Notes under the pieces: model-generated | What the model was told of the DNA's origin: nothing | Database searches by the model: none | The model's input: the letters and a program-made list of their open reading frames with translations, nothing else | Shown here: piece by piece, positions 53,188 through 64,000 of the stretch | Layout: every line of letters begins with the position of its first letter | Numbering within the stretch: the first letter of the stretch is position 1 | Assembly: GCA_951213105.1 (NCBI GenBank) | Contig: OX578152.1 | Location: 71,494,680 to 71,558,679, forward strand | DNA length: 64,000 nt | From: Amaurobius ferox | Lineage: Eukaryota; Arthropoda; Arachnida; Araneae; Amaurobiidae | Direction of reading: 5' to 3' | Position numbers and translations under genes: made by a program

Positions 53188-54490
53188 CTAGAAGAGATAA
53201 ATGCATTATTATAAAACTAGTAAACACTCAGCTATGCATTGGGTAGTGGACAAGCATGCATATATTCATATTATATATTTCATAATATTTTCTTGACTTC
53301 TTAAAAGTTATTTTCAAATATTGATAAAAATAAACAGATATATTATGATTAAATAAAACTATGAATCATACATGAAAAAAAAAAGTGAAATTAACTGTCG
53401 TTAGTCTGCACCTTTAAATTTTATTTTGACGATTGAGATTTTAGACCTAGATGTCATTTTAAAAGCTTTACTTTTTCATCTTCTTTTGGCATGTATAACA
53501 CAAATTCTAACCGATCTTATAATTTATTTTTCTTTCTAACAATCTAACCAACGCACATCGCAGATTGCATGCACCCCCACAATGGGTCATAGGCAAGGCT
53601 GCTAATAAAAAATGATTTATTATGTAAGTTGCACAATGTAAACCTAATTTCGAAATTGCACCCAAGTAAACCATTTCGGCAATTGAGAAAAAAATGGTTA
53701 GGTGCTATTGGCCTCTGACTTTCTGCTCTTAATTTCTTACTCCGTATAGAACAGTCGGAGAAATATACACCCAGGGATAGATTCCTTGAGTTTTATTACC
53801 CCATTTTCATTCTGGAGTATTATTGCGATTTGAGCTTTCGTTAATCTGATAAAATTTTGTAACATCATGCAGGATTTATCAGTTTTTGATTTTCAAAAAA
53901 AAAAAAAAATTTTTTTTTGGAATTAAATAATACCTGAAGAGTAACTTTTAATGTGCACTCTGCACATGGAATAACATATAAGCTCCGATCTATTTGGAAT
54001 GTGAGACTCCTGTTGATTTTGCCATACATTTATACTCTGCATTTTTTAAGCCCATTTGTATCAGAATAAAAAATATGATGTGGACAACACATGACTTTCC
54101 ATACAGATACAAACTCATTTTCCTTTCTTTATTTCTCCTGCAATGCATTAAATTGAGCTTAATTGCACAAAATGGCACATGAAGCATATACTTGAAATGG
54201 CATCAAATTTGTAGCTTAATTTTTGTTTTCACTTGGAGACCTGACATATTTTAAAATGGCAATGTGGTGAAAATCCCCAAAATCTTAAATAACTTGAGAA
54301 TGTTTAATGCTAGAGTAATGGATTTAATTTTTATTCATTTTGCTATCAAAAGTTACATATAAAACAAAAATTTAATCGTGATATTTAAGCACATTTAATT
54401 ATTTTTCAGGCTGCTAAGAAGGCAGAATAAAATAAAAGTGTTACACTGACTACAAAACCACACAGGTAAAAGTAAAGCACATGCACTTAC
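53188..54490 (-). other. RAD17 intron, nothing recognised
   Basis: AT-rich. A poly-A/poly-T palindrome lies near 53898-53919. The open frames at 53990-54187 on both strands overlap each other and have no homology. Confidence 0.6.
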
Positions 54491-54530
54491 CTTTGAATGT
54501 TCTTCTCAGATTTGCCATTAAAGAAACTTG
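54491..54530 (-). CDS. RAD17: RAD17 micro-exon (40 nt): QVSLMANLRRTFK
   Basis: Thirteen codons plus one base, phase 0/1; acceptor CTTTCAG, donor GTAAGT. It reads QVSLMANLRRTFK, and the last G joins AC of the next exon to give Asp. Its frame is the one that keeps the flanking RAD17 exons in register. Confidence 0.85.
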
Positions 54531-54909
54531 CTGAAAGGGAAAATATATGAAATATGCAAAATAAAATATTTAAAATACATAAATATGATTTATTAATATA
54601 AGTCTACTAGCAGAAGTACCTGGTGTTGCCTGAGATAATACTAAAATAAAATTAATGTCTATATAAAATGTGAAATATTTTAATGATAAACCTGTTTCCA
54701 ATGAGCTTAACAAACCAGTTAAAAATACGTAAATCCATTAAGTCACTTTTAAGTTATAAATGGTCATTACAGTAAGATAAAAATACATTTTAATTCTCTT
54801 TGTTCTGTAGACAGAACTAGAATAGGACTTAGCCATAAACTTGTTCCTTTTTGATATTAACAGACCAGTGATAAAGCATATAAATCGGTTGAGTTGGTTT
54901 ATAAGCAAA

Positions 54910-54949
54910 TAAGACAGACAGACAGACATACATACATACATACATACAG
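54910..54949. repeat. (CAGA)n(CATA)n microsatellite
   Basis: Tetranucleotide repeats ACAGACAGACAGACATACATA in intron 54531-57965. Confidence 0.85.
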
Positions 54950-55657
54950 ATGAAATTAGGTTTTTAATTCTTCTTATCCCACACTTCACTGCAGGGTGAT
55001 AAAACTGACATCAGAATATTCCTTAAACTTTAGTGCCTAAACAAAAATATTCATGTGGATATATACAGAGTCCTTAACGAAACATTAGAAGTTTGCTAAT
55101 ATTAGTTTTTTGGATGCAATGATATATGTGTATGATAACTTTAAAAATGCAAATTTTGATGTATTTAAAAAAGAAATTATAAATAAATATAAAGGAATTG
55201 CCTTACAGATATAGTTCAAACATAATTGGAAAGAGCATTCTTCAATCTTTCTAACGGTATAAAGATGGAAACTCTGTGATAATATTTTCAGTTACTAAGG
55301 AACCGATTTGTTTGAAAATTCTAAAACATAAAATAACTTAAAAAATTAATTTGAATTAAAAAAAAAAAAAAAAAATAACATCACAGTGCACTTTCTTGGA
55401 TCTTTAAGTACCCATATACTAAATTTCATGACCATACAGCACTTTGATTTCCAGCTACAGACTGCATACAAAGACATCTTCTTTTATTATGTAAGATTAC
55501 GTCAGTGCAGCAGTTGCATAGCGGCATTGTCATCTTAGGCGGTGATAGCAGCTGATGTGTCCTGCATGGGTCAAAAGCATTTGCTTAGACCCATGTGTAT
55601 CTGTGTAGTTGTTCAAAGTATGAAAGCATCTTTAGGCATTTATTAAAGTATTATTAA

Positions 55658-56549
55658 CCCTTTAAGCGTGTCATTTATTTTCCTTCATGCGCACTGCAGT
55701 GGGGAGTTTTTTTCTCCCATACCGTTTTCCCCCACTGCTTGTGAGTTGAATAAGAAGGTGTTCTACTGAAATAAGTATTGAGTAAATAAACATGCATAAT
55801 AACAGATAAGTAAGTAAAAAACATACAATTCCAATTTTTAATAGTTGCTCTTGGTATGATAAATTTTAAAACATGGTATAACAAAGAGCAATTTCACAAT
55901 CTGGACCCCATATCCTGGTTTCTTTCCCAAGCATCTTGCCAGTTTTATTAGAAGCACAACATACAGCACATCGCCTAGTTGGCTCTATTTTGCAGGGTGT
56001 GGGAAGTATATATTTATCAGAATGTCTCTGTAAGACAAAGAGGATGATTTTCATAACTTTGCCTTTCTGATTTTACAGCCATGTTGATAGAATCATAGGA
56101 TTTTTGTATTGTTTCCTCTATGATTTCAATTCTAAAGTCAATAAGTGTTATATTTCTGGATGTTACCTTTCTCTATAGAATAAAAGCATTGAAGGTAATT
56201 TGATCAAGCAAGTGCCTGGATTTTTTTTTTTAATAAACCTTCATCCTTTTTTGTATTGTATCGTAATACGATAAATTTCGGACTGTATCGTAATACGAAA
56301 TACAAAGCTAACTAGAACTTGTATGAAATACTGTCTCCAATAAAATCTAGTATGTAGGACTACTACTGCCATCTAGTGGAGAAGGTTGTAAACACAATTA
56401 ATATCTCATACACAATCATATGACGAGTTATTTCTGTCAAACACACAGGAGCTTTGGCTTTCAAAGTGCACGACGAGTTTACCTCGTCAACCACGTTTAT
56501 CGGTAATACAATGCATGACAAGTTGAACTCGTTAACAATGATTAAAGGG
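55658..56549 (-). mobile_element. piggyBac element remnant
   Basis: 892 bp starting CCCTTTAAGCGTGTC and ending GATTAAAGGG, flanked by TTAA (55654-55657, 56550-56553). A transposase C-terminal zinc-finger fragment is encoded on the minus strand. The ends are related in style to, but distinct from, the two MITEs at 25900 and 42575. Confidence 0.82.
55866..56054 (-). pseudogene. piggyBac transposase C-terminal cysteine-rich domain
   Basis: The frame reads CKIEPTRRCAVCCASNKTGK, then KETRIWGPDCEIALCYTMF. P.RRC.VC...GKR.E(T/S)R..CP.C...LC is the zinc-binding C-terminus of piggyBac transposases. One canonical Cys is replaced: GPDC stands where CPDC is usual. The catalytic DDD region is missing, so this is a remnant. 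Confidence 0.85.
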
Positions 56550-56553
56550 TTAA

Positions 56554-57965
56554 AGTGTTTTGTTTTCAAGAATTTACTGTATTTTGGTGTAATTAAGAAG
56601 TCTACATCTTACATTCGTGCAATGCTGGGTATTTACTGCTAGTATTAAATAAAACCTATATCTAAATAACTACTTTATAAATACAATGCATTTATGTTAT
56701 AGTTACACAAACTGTTGATAAGTAAAATCTATCACAATTTTGGATAATACTTCCACTACAGAAATCAACATTGGATCAACTTCCATGGTGTCAAGCTAGA
56801 AGTCACACCACACAGCTGATATCGAATCAATGAAACTTCAACTATTATAAACGAACCAATGAACCGTACCTTAAAACTTTGGGTAGTTTGAGCTTAATGT
56901 TTTGATAATTTAATGTTAGCTATGTTGTATGACTGACTTCTAGTTAGTCATCAAAAGGATTTGCTAATTCCAAGACATAACAAGCTTATTTGATGCTACT
57001 GCTGAACTGGCTATTCAATGCTAAAGAGTGAAACTGGTCCATCAATACTGGTGGCTGCAGGAGGAGGGAGGGGGGGGGGAGAATGAATGCAAATTTTGTT
57101 TTTAGTTGAAATATTTAATTTAACATGATTAAATGTCCTGATTTTAAAACTTCCAGGCTGTTTAGATATAAAGACAAATCATAGGATTAAGAATACACAT
57201 ACAAACAAACTTTGCAACAGAGTATTTAGTTAGCTATACATTTAAGAGTAACTTTGATAATAAACCAAATAAAAAAATATTATCAAAATTTAAAAGGCAA
57301 AATTACAAATAAACTTAGTTTTTATTATAATTTTTTCATTATTTTTTGTACTGTACAAGATTTATTTTATAAACCAAGGCTGAGAAACTCAAACACTTTT
57401 CAAATACAAAATATAAATATAAAATATATATTTTATATTTTGCTGTTCCATCAGATTTTCAAAAGTATTTTATATTTTTCCAAATTTGCAAAGGTATTTT
57501 TATGAAAATAGAGTAAAATAGGTATGAAAATAGAGTAAAACCTCGCTCGCATGAATCCCTCACTTGATTTTTATTAAAATAATGTATGTTAAAAATAATG
57601 CAAATTCACATTTTTACAGTGCTTATAACTAGAGAGAAGGTAGTAAACATTTTTTATTTACTTTACACCTTAACACATCTAAATTTTATCAAATTGTTCT
57701 TTATAAATATGTATTTTAGGAAGCAGTGTTTTTTTAGGCAAGTACCTAATCATGAAATGAGACTTGGGTTCTCTTTCATGCTTAGGTACTGGCTGAGCAA
57801 GAGCTCAGCCATCATTTTGTTTGCCCAGTATGGCTTAGATTTTATTTGGTCGTAGCGGTTCAGACTTGTTTAAACTGAAGAAGGAAATTCAAAGATTTTT
57901 GCTGCTTACTAAACCTTATTTGCACAACATTTTACATTGTGATTTAGTTTATTATAGGTAAGTAC
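56554..57965 (-). other. RAD17 intron, nothing recognised
   Basis: AT-rich with a G-run near 57067-57079. No exon, mobile element or RNA gene was identified. Confidence 0.6.
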
Positions 57966-58094
57966 CTTCTTAGCACAATCATAGTATTGAGGCTTGTGTA
58001 AAGGTCTCCATGAATTTCCAGTCATGGACGTCATATTGTACATCAAACCTCGAGAAGCCACAGATGCCACATAATCATTTAATGTATTTTGACC
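57966..58094 (-). CDS. RAD17: RAD17 exon: YVASVASRGLMYN ... WRPLHKPQYY
   Basis: Forty-three codons, phase 0/0; acceptor CTTGCAG, donor GTACTT. The peptide GQNTLNDYVASVASRGLMYN continues to NSWRPLHKPQYYDCAKK. (T/S)SVA(T/S)RG.M followed by (F/W)RPLHKPQ is the most diagnostic RAD17 segment in the window. Confidence 0.92.
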
Positions 58095-58870
58095 CTGCAA
58101 GAACAAATGAAAAGAAACATTATGAACAGGGTTGAAATTTGATTAAGATAACTGTTCACCAGCAGAATATTTCAATTGCCAGCTGCTTATATAATATAGA
58201 GTGCTCATCATTTTAAAATACAATGCATACGTAAGTTACAATACACAAATTCAACAAATTTTAAGCAGTAACAAGTAATGAAAGTTAACTGTCCTGGTTT
58301 TGAACAGTCAATCCTCATGCAGTTAAGAAATTCAAAAGTTCATACTCATTTCTTATGGCAAAAAATATTAAGGATTCAATTAAATTATTTAAGAACTTTA
58401 CACAATACATAATTTTTCAAACCCATTCAAGTAAAACTTAACTGAAAAATTATATACAACTGAACAGTTATCTATTAATAATTAAATTACATTTATAAAA
58501 GTTAATTATTTAAAATGATGTGATAAGCATGAGAAACTATTATAAAAGTATACGCGATGCTTAAATATGTACTTTCAGAAGCATATACAATGAAAGTTTA
58601 GAAAAATGCAGTACAGGTTTTCTTTGACATTTTTTTTATTGTACTTATTATGTCTTCCCTAGTTATTGCTACTGAATACGCCACGCATGTGTGAGGAAAA
58701 TAATTATTTAATCAATTGGTTAATAGCGGACAACATATCCTGCAGGGTCTTGTCATTGTTTACATATATTTGCTCTCATTACTACATATTTGTATTCATG
58801 ATCTGTATTTAAATTAATTACATATAGAAATGTATTTACGTTATACATATTTATAAATAATTTGGCCTAT

Positions 58871-59207
58871 AATGCTCAGTACCCTGAACATCGATAAATT
58901 AAAAAAAAAAAGACTTAGAAATGAAACTTTACATAAATGAAAGTGGTATAAATAATAACGACAAAATTTGAAAGCTCATTGAATATAAAAGCCTTGTTTT
59001 ATTTCTACATACTTTGATTTACTGTGTGTATAAATAATAATGCTCAGTACCCCAAACATCTATAAATTAAAGAAATATGACTTAGAAATGAAACTTTACA
59101 TAAATGAAAATGGTAGAAATAACGACAAAATTTGAAAGCTTATTGAAGATAAAAGCCTTGTTTTTTTCTACGTATTTTGATTTGCTGTGTGTATTTTTGC
59201 AATTAAA
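58871..59207. repeat. 168-bp tandem duplication
   Basis: Two adjacent copies starting AATGCTCAGTACC at 58871 and 59039, both containing CTTAGAAATGAAACTTTACA and CGACAAAATTTGAAAGCT, with scattered differences. Non-coding, in RAD17 intron 58095-62029. Confidence 0.9.
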
Positions 59208-60575
59208 CATGTCTACCAAAATAAAAGTCTATTTATTGTTTTTTATACAAGAGTTTGCATGAAATTTGACTCAACAATTTTAGTCTCAGAACTGTTGAGC
59301 TAAATATTATAAGAAATCATAACAGGGTAAGAATTTAAGACTATTACTATTAGTCAATGACTTGGTCAAACTTGAATATAATCAGCTTAATTTCTAATAT
59401 ATATGCCAGAACTGTTTATCAGTCCTTATGGAATAAAAATGTATAACTTTGCAATTAAAAAAATATGGCATGCATTCATATTGATCAGTTTCATTTGTAA
59501 AATTTTAATTAAACAATTTTAAACTTCTGCAGCACACAATTTATAATTTTAGACATTTTTAAATCAAGTTCTTGAAAGATGCTACAAGAATTGGTCAATA
59601 TTTGAAAGAAAACATGCTGAAAAATTTAACAGCAATTGGTTAAATTTTCAGATGACAATCAACAATTTCTATAGCAGTGGCCAAATTATTGCTTGATAAA
59701 CATTTTAATGAAGAATTATTTTTTTTTTTACCAATATTCCAGTTTGTTTGCATTTGGAAAGGTGGAAAATGCTTATATGGGCCCTGAATAGAGTGATGAC
59801 TGAACTGCTCATTGTAGTGGGTCGCATCACTCTTTTTCAAATAGTGCACGACAAGGAGGTAATGTTCAGAATATTAGATTTTTAAATATTACAGTTGATT
59901 ACCAGCTAAATTAAAATTTTCTCTCTTGTTTTCAATGACCAGTGCAATATTATATGCTGCACAAGATATAACTAAATTATGGAACCAAACATATAGCATT
60001 AAAATAAATATTAGGTTAAAAAAAATAAAAACTTAATACATAATATTGAAGTAAACTTGCCATCTGCTATGCTCAATTTTAAAATAAATGTCTGTGCAAT
60101 GGCACATACTCTTAATTAGGTACAATCAGGGAATGACAAGTACTTTCTCTTTAAAATATACTAGTATTTAAGCCTGCTTAAGACAAGGAAATTAACACTT
60201 TTAAAAAATTAAGTTGCAACTTATTTTGAATAAGTCTTATTTTGTTTAACAATGTAAGGTGTTTAGTATGCCGATTGTTTTGTGCCGTATTGATTTAGTT
60301 AATTACTTATTTTAAAGAAGGGTAACTCTACATCATCTAACTTATTAACTACAGCCATTAGTAGTTTGGGTTAGTACATTGCTTTGGTAGCCACAAAACC
60401 CACCTATTTTCAGCATAACGGATGATTAGGTAATATAATAATCTTATAGAAATTCACAAATAAGATATAAGGGTAATTAGAACAGTCTACATTTTATTTA
60501 GCACACATAATAAATTTTACATCATAACTTTTACTATTATTCTTCTTCTGATACTTAGTTAAGTAATTAGCGAGA

Positions 60576-61114
60576 TGTAATGCCAGACTTAGTAATATTT
60601 GGTTGGAACACTGGGTGGGATGCATTAATTAGCTTTTTTATAAGAACACCACCTTTGAATAAATCCTCATATAATTTTAAAATGTACCTGATAAGATCTT
60701 TCACCTATTTGAAGAATCGCCGGGGTTTCCACCACCTACTTTTTCAACACCAGAGCTCTCCGAACTCATTACACACACATCTAAAATACTGCTATACTGC
60801 CTTGCTCTACATACATGTTCAACTCCAACAGACTGACTGGACTCCAACTGCTCACCAACTCCGAGCAACAAGCAACTCTCTTGACCCCCAGCTTGACCTC
60901 ATATATATACCTTCCTTCCGTTGGATGGTCTACGTGCTGGTATGTAAACATGAGGGCTGATCCGTAGACATGGGGCGTGATATGTAAGACATGGGGCCAC
61001 CTGTATGTTACCGGCAATGTGCTTAGCGTGGGGATATTCATTACGCCCGCATTCCTTGCTCCATCATTTCTTAATCCTTCCAAATCTTTAATATTTTACA
61101 TTTCTGGCATTACA
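60576..61114 (-). mobile_element. Candidate solo LTR or MITE with 12-bp inverted ends
   Basis: 539 bp starting TGTAATGCCAGA and ending TCTGGCATTACA. Read on the minus strand it has a TATA-like GGTATATATATGAGG near its first third and no protein. TG..CA ends and a TATA box suit a solo LTR, but no target duplication was found (CGAGA left, CTTAG right). The open frames at 60580-60960 and 60781-61083 lie inside it and look incidental. Confidence 0.5.
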
Positions 61115-61525
61115 CTTAGAGTCAAAAATAGTTGTCTCAATTGAAAATTAGCCCAGTAAGATTCTGCTCTATGGTCAAGTATCAGCCTTTTTTGTTCCAG
61201 GTGGGAGCTTTGGAAGGGTTCTGAAAGATTTTACCTTCTCCATCTTGTTCACTCTGAGAGAAAAAAAAAAATTCCAGCTCCGTTAGGTTTGGTTCAGTGG
61301 TTGATACTATATGTGCAAAGATTCAGCCTTTTAAGCCACCGTAAGGCTGCTTGAGGGTCTGGGAAGACTTTTAAAATAGACCCATAATCTCTGCACCCAG
61401 GGAGGGGGGGGGGGGAGATACAAAATCTGACTGTGTTAGGTTCTGCCCGATGGTCCTACAAATGTGTAGAGATTCAGCTTTCTAGGTCACCTGGGAGCTT
61501 TTGGAGGGTCTAGAAAGACATATAG

Positions 61526-61867
61526 CAGTGATTCCCAATCTATTTAGGTTCACAGCACACTTATGTATATGATTTCATATTTAGTGCACCCCTCTGATTT
61601 TTCATAGGTGTTTGGTTTAATTTCCAATTAACTTCTGGGGTTAGAACCTGAATTAAAGCAAGGGTAGATTGGTCAGCTAGTGATTGTCTATTTACATTAA
61701 AGTAAGGCTGAATTATGTTGTAACTGTTTTTCAGATGGAATGTTCATATGTAATAATTTTTTCCTGAAAATATTTTTCTATTGGAAATAGTAATTTTTTG
61801 TTGTTGTTGTTTCTGTCAAATCTCACAGCACTCTCAGGTGCCACAGCACACTGGTTGGGAATCCCTG
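61526..61867. mobile_element. Possible hAT MITE
   Basis: Left end CAGTGATTCCCAATC with GGTTCACAGCACAC, right end (reversed) CAGGGATTCCCAACC with GTGTGCTGTGGCAC: matching inverted ends and subterminal motifs typical of non-autonomous hAT elements. No clear 8-bp duplication (ACATATAG versus ATACTGAT). Confidence 0.55.
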
Positions 61868-62029
61868 ATACTGATTGTGCATTGGCAATAACACAACTTT
61901 GTCATAGGTCAAATTCTTCTACATAATTACTGAGAAGAAATAATTGTAATTTTTTTCATTGAGAGAAGAACAAATGCCAAAGAAACATGTCTATTAACAA
62001 TAGATGAAATATAGAAATGTACTTCATAC

Positions 62030-62176
62030 ACTCCAAAAGGATGAGAAAATATCAGCCTCACTGAACCATAATGAGCAATCTGCAGCTACTTTAATGTCAG
62101 GAATGAAAGAAAGAAAATTTTCTTGCAGGAATGACGAAAAAGCATCAGCAGAGAGAGATGTTCTCTCGAACACATC
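62030..62176 (-). CDS. RAD17: RAD17 exon: DVFERTSLSADAFSSFLQEN
   Basis: Forty-nine codons, phase 0/0; on the minus strand the acceptor is TTTTCAG and the donor GTATGA. The peptide begins DVFERTSLSADAFSSFLQEN and ends EADIFSSFWS. It corresponds to the RAD17 stretch where animal homologues read GDLF...LHQNY..FF and then SFADILS. Upstream exons were not found before the window's right edge. Confidence 0.85.
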
Positions 62177-62284
62177 CTGAAAATATATTTAAAAAAATAA
62201 TATTAATCTGTAATTTTAGCATTTAACATGACAAAAAGGTAAAAAAAAAAAAAAATAACATGTAAAATATTTTATAATCATATA

Positions 62285-62656
62285 CAGTAGAACCAAATTA
62301 ACTAAGACCAAATTACTATTGAAAACAAAAAAAATTCATTAAAACTGGACTATTTAGAAATTAGCTAAATAGGTCAAATGAGAACATTGTTGGACATTCT
62401 ACAAATTTGTAAAGGCATAACTAATATCGGAACAAGTATATTTCTAATGCGTATTTATACATCCCCCTGATTAAAAGAAAAAAATAAACAGATTCAGAAT
62501 GATTTATAATATTTGCATATATTAGTGAAAATATATACTTTAACATAACATAATTTTTTCTCAATTTTCTTTTACATATAAATATAGAAAATATATGTTA
62601 AAGGGGGAAATATAGATTCAAATAATTTAGAGTTTCGGATAATCAGGGTTTAACTG
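62285..62656. mobile_element. Pogo/Tigger-type MITE
   Basis: 372 bp with ends CAGTAGAACCAAATTAAC and (reversed) CAGTTAAACCCTGATTATCC, with TA on both sides. The pattern CAGT..AACC with TA targets is that of pogo/Tigger-like non-autonomous elements. No coding content. Confidence 0.6.
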
Positions 62657-62969
62657 TATTCATAAGATATTTACACTGGGTACATTTTCTAGTTTATTGA
62701 ATTAAAATAGAAAATCCAAAATATTGAGTTTTAAAAAAGTAAAAATTACAAATCTATAGAATGGAATCCTACATAATTTTACAACATAAAGTCTGAATTT
62801 AAAATGGTGTTAAATTCAGACAGTGTGTTTTAAAAATATTAGAGAATTAACATGGTTTCCGTCTACAAACATAATCCAGCCTTTTCAACATAATTCATAT
62901 GACTATTTGGTTTACTGATTTGATCAGGATAAAAATTCAAAGTACAAATAAAGTATAAAGATGGCAAAA

Positions 62970-63251
62970 CAATGACTCGATTTTTGCCGCTAACAGATAA
63001 TATTTTGGCCTGCAAAGACATTTTTAACACTTTCCAACATAGTTGTAAAGTCTTTATGACTTTGCTCATTCTGTCTGTCTGTGCTTTCGCAAAATAACTG
63101 CCAAAAGAATGACTTTATCAAAATGAAATTTTAGTATGTTGTGCAGACGGTTTGTGGGACATGTGGGAATGAAAATGAATAATATCACATAATAAGTTTC
63201 AGATTTAACCAGGGTTGAAAAAATGAAATACATTGAACCATATGGGACATA
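62970..63251 (-). repeat. Dispersed repeat shared with 28541-28760
   Basis: The reverse complement matches 28541-28760 with many differences (GTCCCATATGGTTCAATGTA here, TCCCATAAGGTTCAGTGTA there; CCCACAAACCGTCTGCACAA here). An old mobile element of undetermined class. Confidence 0.65.
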
Positions 63252-63413
63252 ATTTTTCAAACATTTTTTAAGCAGAGTTAAAATTTACAAACAGCTTTGA
63301 AAATTTTAGGAAATATTCAAATTATCATGTAAAATATGTAAAAAACATATGTCAGCAAAATAGGTAAGATAGTTTTTAAAATAAAAATTGAAATAATAAT
63401 TACATCCATATAG

Positions 63414-63437
63414 ACGGTCTGGGTCTCAATCAACAAT
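63414..63437 (+). repeat. SINE tail scrap
   Basis: GACGGTCTGGGTCTCAATCA continuing to ACAATAA is the 3' end of the SINE family, reduced to about 24 bases. No clear duplication around it. Confidence 0.5.
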
Positions 63438-64000
63438 AACTCATATTATATGAAGAGATCAAGTGACTCATATCAAAGTAAAATATGGCATATAAAATAT
63501 ATAGTGGGAAAACTATAAATATACATAAACAATAAAACAATTAATTTACATTTTATTGCTGAAAATATTATATATTTTACACACTAAAATTTCGAGGTAT
63601 AAAAGGGTATTTCAGTGTGCACCAAATGCATAATTATGCACTTTGGCTGACACTGGATTGCTGGTGCAGATATTATAACTGAAATTTCTCAGCTTCCCAA
63701 AGAATCAAAGGTATATATTAAAGTACTAAAAAAAAGAGAAAATGAAATGGGTAGGGAATATATAAAGAATGCTGAAGATACAAAGTAAAAATGGTATTAA
63801 AGACCAAACCAAAAGATGACTCAAAATGAGATGAATCAATGACGTTATAAGTACTTGGAAGCAAAATTGAAGATGTGTGATTTAATTGCTGGCAGTCAGA
63901 CTACCAATAGGGACAACTGTAAAACCCTTTTAAGATGGCAATGACCTACAGGGGGCTGTAACATCAATGATGAAACCAAGATTTAATCTCTTAAATGGGC
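63438..64000. other. RAD17 intron edge, possible LINE scrap
   Basis: Mostly unrecognised. About 63880-63970 (GATGGCAATGACCTACAGGG, GGCTGTAACATCAATGATG) faintly resembles the 3' end of a non-LTR element, but too weakly for a firm call. No RAD17 exon was found here. Confidence 0.35.

Larger units (their letters stand above)
43897..62176 (-). other. RAD17: RAD17 gene, 3' part (six coding exons)
   Basis: RAD17 is the large subunit of the checkpoint clamp loader (with RFC2-5) that loads the 9-1-1 clamp at damaged or stalled replication sites; it acts in the nucleus under ATR signalling. Six exons (62176-62030, 58094-57966, 54530-54491, 53187-53107, 48202-48148, 44050-43897) join with GT..AG introns and matching phases into 606 bases, or 201 residues plus a stop. 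They correspond to the helical C-terminal collar, through RPLHKPQ and LQTEMLPFM, and an acidic tail. The AAA+ ATPase half lies beyond the right edge. The call rests on recalled similarity to vertebrate RAD17, strongest at SRG.M, WRPLHKPQ and the acidic (I/V)IE(E/D)Y end. Confidence 0.88.

Noticed and set aside
60580..61083. A 126-residue plus-strand frame and a 100-residue minus-strand frame
   Set aside because: Both lie in the candidate solo LTR and show no recognisable domain.
61526..61867. A confident hAT call for this short element
   Set aside because: Ends match each other, but the flanking 8 bases do not, so it is listed only as possible.

Overview
This window is eukaryotic, AT-rich and full of long introns and transposon remains. 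The gene content (metazoan CUL2 and RAD17 homologues) and the repeat mix (Tc1/mariner, piggyBac, hAT, Tigger/pogo-like, Ty1/copia, tRNA-derived SINEs) fit an arthropod, most likely a chelicerate such as a spider. The species cannot be fixed from the sequence alone. Nothing bacterial was seen, and most open frames in the window are chance or transposon frames.

Two host genes converge. Plus strand: the last eight coding exons of cullin-2 (CUL2), 3191-38463. They splice in frame into 309 residues plus a stop and include the neddylation site and the C-terminal winged-helix domain. Minus strand: the last six coding exons of the checkpoint clamp loader RAD17, 62176 down to 43897. They splice into 201 residues plus a stop and include two micro-exons (40 and 55 nt). 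The 5' parts of both genes lie outside the window. About 5.4 kb separates the two stop codons.

The rest is introns and the intergenic gap, filled by mobile DNA. CUL2 intron 3278-20727 holds short hairpin-tailed retroposons (4181-4865), a 364-bp-arm fold-back element with an RT-like fragment (5980-7091), a SINE-derived tandem array (about 7095-9590), and an apparently intact Ty1/copia element (11266-18259; LTRs look identical, one open gag-pol frame) inserted into a dead mariner (11056-19383). Later CUL2 introns carry a hAT remnant, a LINE 3' fragment, a piggyBac-type MITE and a Tigger-like element. The intergenic gap holds tandem repeats, a 5'-truncated SINE, a 5S-rRNA/tRNA-SINE chimera with perfect target-site duplications, a 235-bp triplication, and a second MITE copy in inverse orientation. 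RAD17 introns carry a Tc1 pseudogene, a full-length SINE, a 2.7-kb hAT-like element, a piggyBac remnant and a candidate solo LTR.

The least ordinary signals are (i) the 5S-headed SINE whose tRNA B box is deleted, so the 5S head may have replaced its promoter; (ii) a family of 58-81-bp insertions sharing the SINE's 3' hairpin and its habit of inserting at sites beginning ACA, pointing to one LINE machinery that recognises this tail; (iii) the SINE-derived satellite array; and (iv) the young-looking copia element.
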